Of a DNA stretch of 64,000 bases, positions 61,396-64,000 are shown piece by piece (position 1 is the first letter of the stretch; each line of letters starts with the position of its first letter). The notes beneath the pieces were generated by a model. The model searched no databases and was not told where the DNA came from. It saw nothing but the letters and a program-made list of their open reading frames with translations. This DNA is from Muricauda sp. SCSIO 65647. Lineage in GTDB: Bacteria > Bacteroidota > Bacteroidia > Flavobacteriales > Flavobacteriaceae. The position numbers were made by a program, and so were the translations under genes. The stretch covers positions 2,797,501 through 2,861,500 of the forward strand of contig NZ_CP091037.1 of the NCBI RefSeq assembly GCF_021534965.1, written 5' to 3'.

Positions 61396-62214
61396 ATGGA
61401 AAAACCGAAAATCTCGATTATTATCAGTACTTACAATGCTGAAGAGTGGCTCGAAAAAGTATTGTGGGGCTTCAATTGCCAAATTTTCAAAGGTTTTGAG
61501 GTAGTGGTAGCAGACGATGGCTCCAGGCCATCGACCAGAGAACTCATCGATCGCTTGGGTGAAGAGGTCTTTTATGATATCAAGCATATCTGGCAAGAAG
61601 ATGATGGTTTTCAAAAATCAAGAATCTTGAACAAGGCCATCTCAGCTTGTAGTGCTGATTACATTATCATGACCGATGGTGACTGTATTCCCCGAGAAGA
61701 TTTTGTTGAGGTACATTATATCAATAAAGAGGAGGGCTATTTCATTTCGGGGGGGTACTATATGCTGCCCATGAATATCTCTAAGATGATTACCAGAAAA
61801 GATATCGAAAAGCAGAATTGTTTTAATATCCATTGGTTGAAAGAAAAAGGTATTCCCAAGACCTTTAAGAACAATAAGTTGCGAGCACGGGGGTTCATTT
61901 CAAAGTTGTTGAACACTTTTACCCCTACCAACGCGAGTTGGAACGGTCATAATTCTTCTGGTTGGAAAAAAGACATTCTTAACGTAAATGGTTTTGACGA
62001 ACGCATGCAATATGGGGGCCAAGACCGTGAATTGGGTGAACGCCTCTTTAATTTCGGTATCAAGTCAAAGCAGTTGCGCTATAGTGCCGTTTGTGTTCAC
62101 CTTGATCATAAAAGGGGATATAAAACTCCAGAATCGATGGCCAAAAATCATGCGATAAGAAAAGAGACCAGAAAGAAAAAACATGTATGGACGCACTATG
62201 GCATTACCAAGTAG
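61396..62214 (+). CDS. Glycosyltransferase family 2 protein
   Basis: Inverting GT-A glycosyltransferase, 272 residues, cytoplasmic. It opens with KISIIISTYNAEEWLEKVL, has VVADDGSRPSTREL (nucleotide-sugar binding), the DxD-type motif MTDGDCIPREDFV and the C-terminal galactosyltransferase-type segment VNGFDERMQYGGQDRELGERL (in part GFDERMQYGGQDRELGE). This resembles the chondroitin-polymerase-like or GT27-like subgroup. ATG 61396 is used; a TTG at 61375 is possible. It is divergent from the TupA-like gene and overlaps the convergent GT2 gene by 19 bp. Confidence 0.9.
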   Translation: MEKPKISIIISTYNAEEWLEKVLWGFNCQIFKGFEVVVADDGSRPSTRELIDRLGEEVFYDIKHIWQEDDGFQKSRILNKAISACSADYIIMTDGDCIPREDFVEVHYINKEEGYFISGGYYMLPMNISKMITRKDIEKQNCFNIHWLKEKGIPKTFKNNKLRARGFISKLLNTFTPTNASWNGHNSSGWKKDILNVNGFDERMQYGGQDRELGERLFNFGIKSKQLRYSAVCVHLDHKRGYKTPESMAKNHAIRKETRKKKHVWTHYGITK

Positions 62215-62990
62215 TAAGCCAGCTCATTCTTTTTTTCGAGTCTTTTTAATTCTCTGAAACGCTCTAAAACGCCCAAGGCATTGAGGTAGCAAATAATGAT
62301 ACCTTTTTTACCGTCTAAAATGCCCAACCGTAAAAAATAGTGATTGAAGAACTTCCAGCCCGTTTTAACGATCATTGAAAGATAATTGAAGTGCTTTTCC
62401 CTGTAAAAGGCTTCTTTTGCCTTCAGCCTTCCATAATGCAACATCTTCGACTTATAGTCTTCGTAGTTTTTATAACAGTAATGGGTAAGCTTTTCATTCA
62501 AAATACAAGAAGACCCATCGACTTCCAATGTTTCATGAACCAATTTTTTGTCGGTGAATCGTACCTTACTTTTTCTAAACAGCCGGTGGTTCTTATCGGT
62601 CTGCCAACCACTGAAGCGTAGTTTTTCATTTTTGAACATAAAGATGCGATAGAACCAATACGCTTCGCAGGCATCTGGATTATTGATGGTCTCGAGTATT
62701 TCATCACGTAGTGAAGGCGAAACTATCTCATCGGCATCAAGAAACAATACCCAGTCATTGCTCGCCTGCTTTAGGGTGAATGATTTTTGGGCCGTGAAAT
62801 TCTCAAACGCATTTTGTATTACCTTGACCTTTGGGTGATTGATCAAATATTCGTAGGTGCCATCATTGCTATAAGAATCAACGATCAAAATTTCGTCTGC
62901 AAATGAAACAGATTCAATGCATTTTTCTATGTAGCCCAGCTCATTGTAGGTAATAATAAGAGCCGAAAGTTTTTGCTTTGGGGCGCTCAA
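62196..62990 (-). CDS. Glycosyltransferase family 2 protein, WaaE/KdtX-like
   Basis: A 264-residue GT2 enzyme of the type that adds sugars to LPS core (WaaE/KdtX-like). Motifs are LSALIITYNELGYIEKCIESV, ADEILIVDSYSNDGTYEYL, VLFLDADEIVSPSLRDEI (DxD) and KLTHYCYKNYEDYKSKMLHYG near the end. Translation can only start at the TTG 62990, since a stop codon lies three codons upstream in frame and the next Met is inside the domain. The acceptor is unknown. It shares 19 bp with the plus-strand GT2 gene at the 3' ends. Confidence 0.9.
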   Translation of the reverse strand: MSAPKQKLSALIITYNELGYIEKCIESVSFADEILIVDSYSNDGTYEYLINHPKVKVIQNAFENFTAQKSFTLKQASNDWVLFLDADEIVSPSLRDEILETINNPDACEAYWFYRIFMFKNEKLRFSGWQTDKNHRLFRKSKVRFTDKKLVHETLEVDGSSCILNEKLTHYCYKNYEDYKSKMLHYGRLKAKEAFYREKHFNYLSMIVKTGWKFFNHYFLRLGILDGKKGIIICYLNALGVLERFRELKRLEKKNELAYYLVMP

Positions 62991-63152
62991 ATCAGTCTAT
63001 TTTTTGGTTTATCGTGTTTGGTCTTGCAAAATTATAACAAAAAATATAGCAGAAAATTGTTTTGCTGATATATTTTCTTACACAGTTTTGCAAGAATCCA
63101 TTAATTAGATTCATGTCATGGCAAAAGGTTGTTTTGATTTACAGGTTTTGTT

Positions 63153-63180
63153 TGAAAAAGTTTGATGTGCCCATCAAACC
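63153..63180 (-). terminator. dapD terminator overlapping its stop codon
   Basis: Perfect 8-bp stem GTTTGATG/CATCAAAC (63160-63179) with a 4-nt loop. It is followed on the minus strand by TTTTTC. The dapD stop codon is part of the stem. Confidence 0.7.
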
Positions 63181-63989
63181 GCTACATCGTGCTCTCGCAG
63201 GGCATCGTTCAACGAAGTTTTTTTGTTGGTGCTCTCTTTTCGTTTACCGATGATAAGGGCGCAGGGCACCTGATACTCACCTGCCGAAAACTTTTTGGTG
63301 TAACTACCTGGTATAACAACTGAACGCTCGGGAACCCTACTTTTCAACTCCACAGGTTTGTCTCCCGTTACATCGATGATCTTGGTCGAGGCGGTCAGTA
63401 CTACATTGGCACCCAATACCGCTTCTTTCTCTACACGAACGCCCTCTACAACGATGCAACGCGAACCGATAAAAGCATTGTCTTCAATGATGACAGGGGC
63501 TGCCTGTAACGGTTCCAATACACCACCAATACCTACACCGCCACTTAAATGTACGTTTTTGCCGATTTGGGCACAACTGCCAACAGTGGCCCAAGTATCG
63601 ACCATGGTACCTTCATCAACATAGGCGCCGATATTCACGTAGCTGGGCATCAAAATAGTGCCTGGTGAGATATAGGCTCCGTGACGTGCTACGGCATGGG
63701 GTACCACACGTATCCCTTTTTGTTGATACCCTTTTTTGAGCGGAATCTTATCATGGTATTCAAAGATGCCCGCTTCGAGCACTTCCATTTTTTGAATGGG
63801 AAAATACAGCACTACGGCTTTTTTGACCCATTCGTTGATCTGCCAGCCGATATCGGTCGGTTCGGCACAGCGCAGGGCACCCTCATCAATCAGGTCGATC
63901 ACTTCCCGTATTGCCCTTTGGGTGTCATGCTCCTTAAGCAGTTCACGGTTGTCCCAAGCGTTTTCAATCTGTGCCCTCAGTGCTGTCAT
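63174..63989 (-). CDS. dapD: Tetrahydrodipicolinate N-succinyltransferase
   Basis: Succinyl-CoA-dependent enzyme of the succinylase branch of the lysine and diaminopimelate pathway. The 271 residues have a helical N-terminal domain (to about residue 95, ALRCAEPTDIGWQINEWVKKA in part) and a left-handed beta-helix of hexapeptide repeats (ISPGTILMPSYVNIGAYVDEGTMVDTWATVGS in part: VNIGAYVDEGTMVDTWATVG). GGVGIGGVLEPLQAAPVIIEDNAFIGSRC follows in part (GGVLEPLQAAPVIIED), all canonical for DapD. lysA in this window performs the final step. A hairpin terminator overlaps the stop codon. Confidence 0.96.
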   Translation of the reverse strand: MTALRAQIENAWDNRELLKEHDTQRAIREVIDLIDEGALRCAEPTDIGWQINEWVKKAVVLYFPIQKMEVLEAGIFEYHDKIPLKKGYQQKGIRVVPHAVARHGAYISPGTILMPSYVNIGAYVDEGTMVDTWATVGSCAQIGKNVHLSGGVGIGGVLEPLQAAPVIIEDNAFIGSRCIVVEGVRVEKEAVLGANVVLTASTKIIDVTGDKPVELKSRVPERSVVIPGSYTKKFSAGEYQVPCALIIGKRKESTNKKTSLNDALREHDVAV

Positions 63990-64000
63990 GATGTAAGAAT

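Noticed and set aside
61360-61614. N-terminal extension of the TupA-like gene
   Set aside because: It overlaps the 5' part of the divergent glycosyltransferase gene and does not resemble the family.

Overview
The window reads as chromosomal DNA of a marine-type Flavobacteriaceae bacterium (phylum Bacteroidota), perhaps close to Muricauda/Allomuricauda or Zobellia; the genus is a guess. The grounds are the gene families (DUF3276/PUR-alpha-like protein, a type IX secretion 'type B' sorting domain, DUF6268 outer-membrane protein, NusB with a long N-terminal extension, DnaJ with only two CxxCxGxG motifs, cyclophilin-FKBP fusion) and promoters of the Bacteroidota type (TTG-N19-TAnnTTTG). Almost everything is core or family-conserved coding sequence on both strands with short gaps. 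I saw no rRNA, tRNA, CRISPR array, prophage or insertion sequence.

Layout. 1-1.2 kb: glnB-amt ammonium operon (amt is cut by the window edge) behind two tandem dyads. 1.4-2.4 kb: fluoride channel and small membrane proteins. 2.4-6.1 kb: MazG-like pyrophosphatase, ilvE, DUF4920, mnmD, an epimerase. 6.2-8 kb: grpE-dnaJ. 8.1-13.4 kb: a tight run of ABC exporter pair, MscS channel, outer-membrane barrel and an NtrC-type regulator without a DNA-binding domain. 13.5-16.6 kb: secreted hypothetical, PPK2 and M28 peptidase. 16.8-19.5 kb: two lipoproteins (glycosidase-like, amidohydrolase) behind a perfect 16-bp palindrome. 19.8-26.8 kb: dual PPIase, cold-shock protein, a block with two unannotated microproteins, peroxiredoxin, bacillithiol transferase-like protein, GNAT, cupin, thioredoxin-like protein, CsaA, BASS transporter and acyltransferase. 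26.7-35.4 kb: M14 peptidase, DUF3276, ABC exporter, nusB-DUF1573-yajC, a YdeI-like protein, pepT. 35.5-43.5 kb: pyrD, lysE-like gene, HMG-CoA lyase, TonB receptor, guaB, small envelope proteins. 43.6-47.4 kb: DUF3995-lysA, LON-domain protein, sucC. 47.4-48.9 kb: a decayed secreted-protein gene, TerB-like protein, Hsp20. 49-57.8 kb: uvrB, an ABC-2 transporter adjoining a T9SS cargo protein, a protein with possible kinase-like motifs, and an NdpA-type nucleoid protein with its partner set between two heptanucleotide repeats. 57.9-64 kb: heme A synthase, CCA-adding enzyme, three surface-polysaccharide genes, dapD.

How they work together. Nitrogen uptake and sensing (amt/glnB), amino-acid metabolism (ilvE, lysA, dapD, HMG-CoA lyase), nucleotides (pyrD, guaB), protein folding (grpE, dnaJ, PPIase, hsp20, csp) and envelope functions (transporters, secretion, polysaccharide) dominate. 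No single large novel defence or biosynthetic system is visible. The most unusual items are a three-member microprotein family, the HTH-less sigma-54 activator closing an envelope operon, a protein with motifs recalling a kinase catalytic loop, heptamer repeats around the ndpA pair, and operator-like dyads in front of glnB, the amidohydrolase, hsp20 and the TonB receptor.
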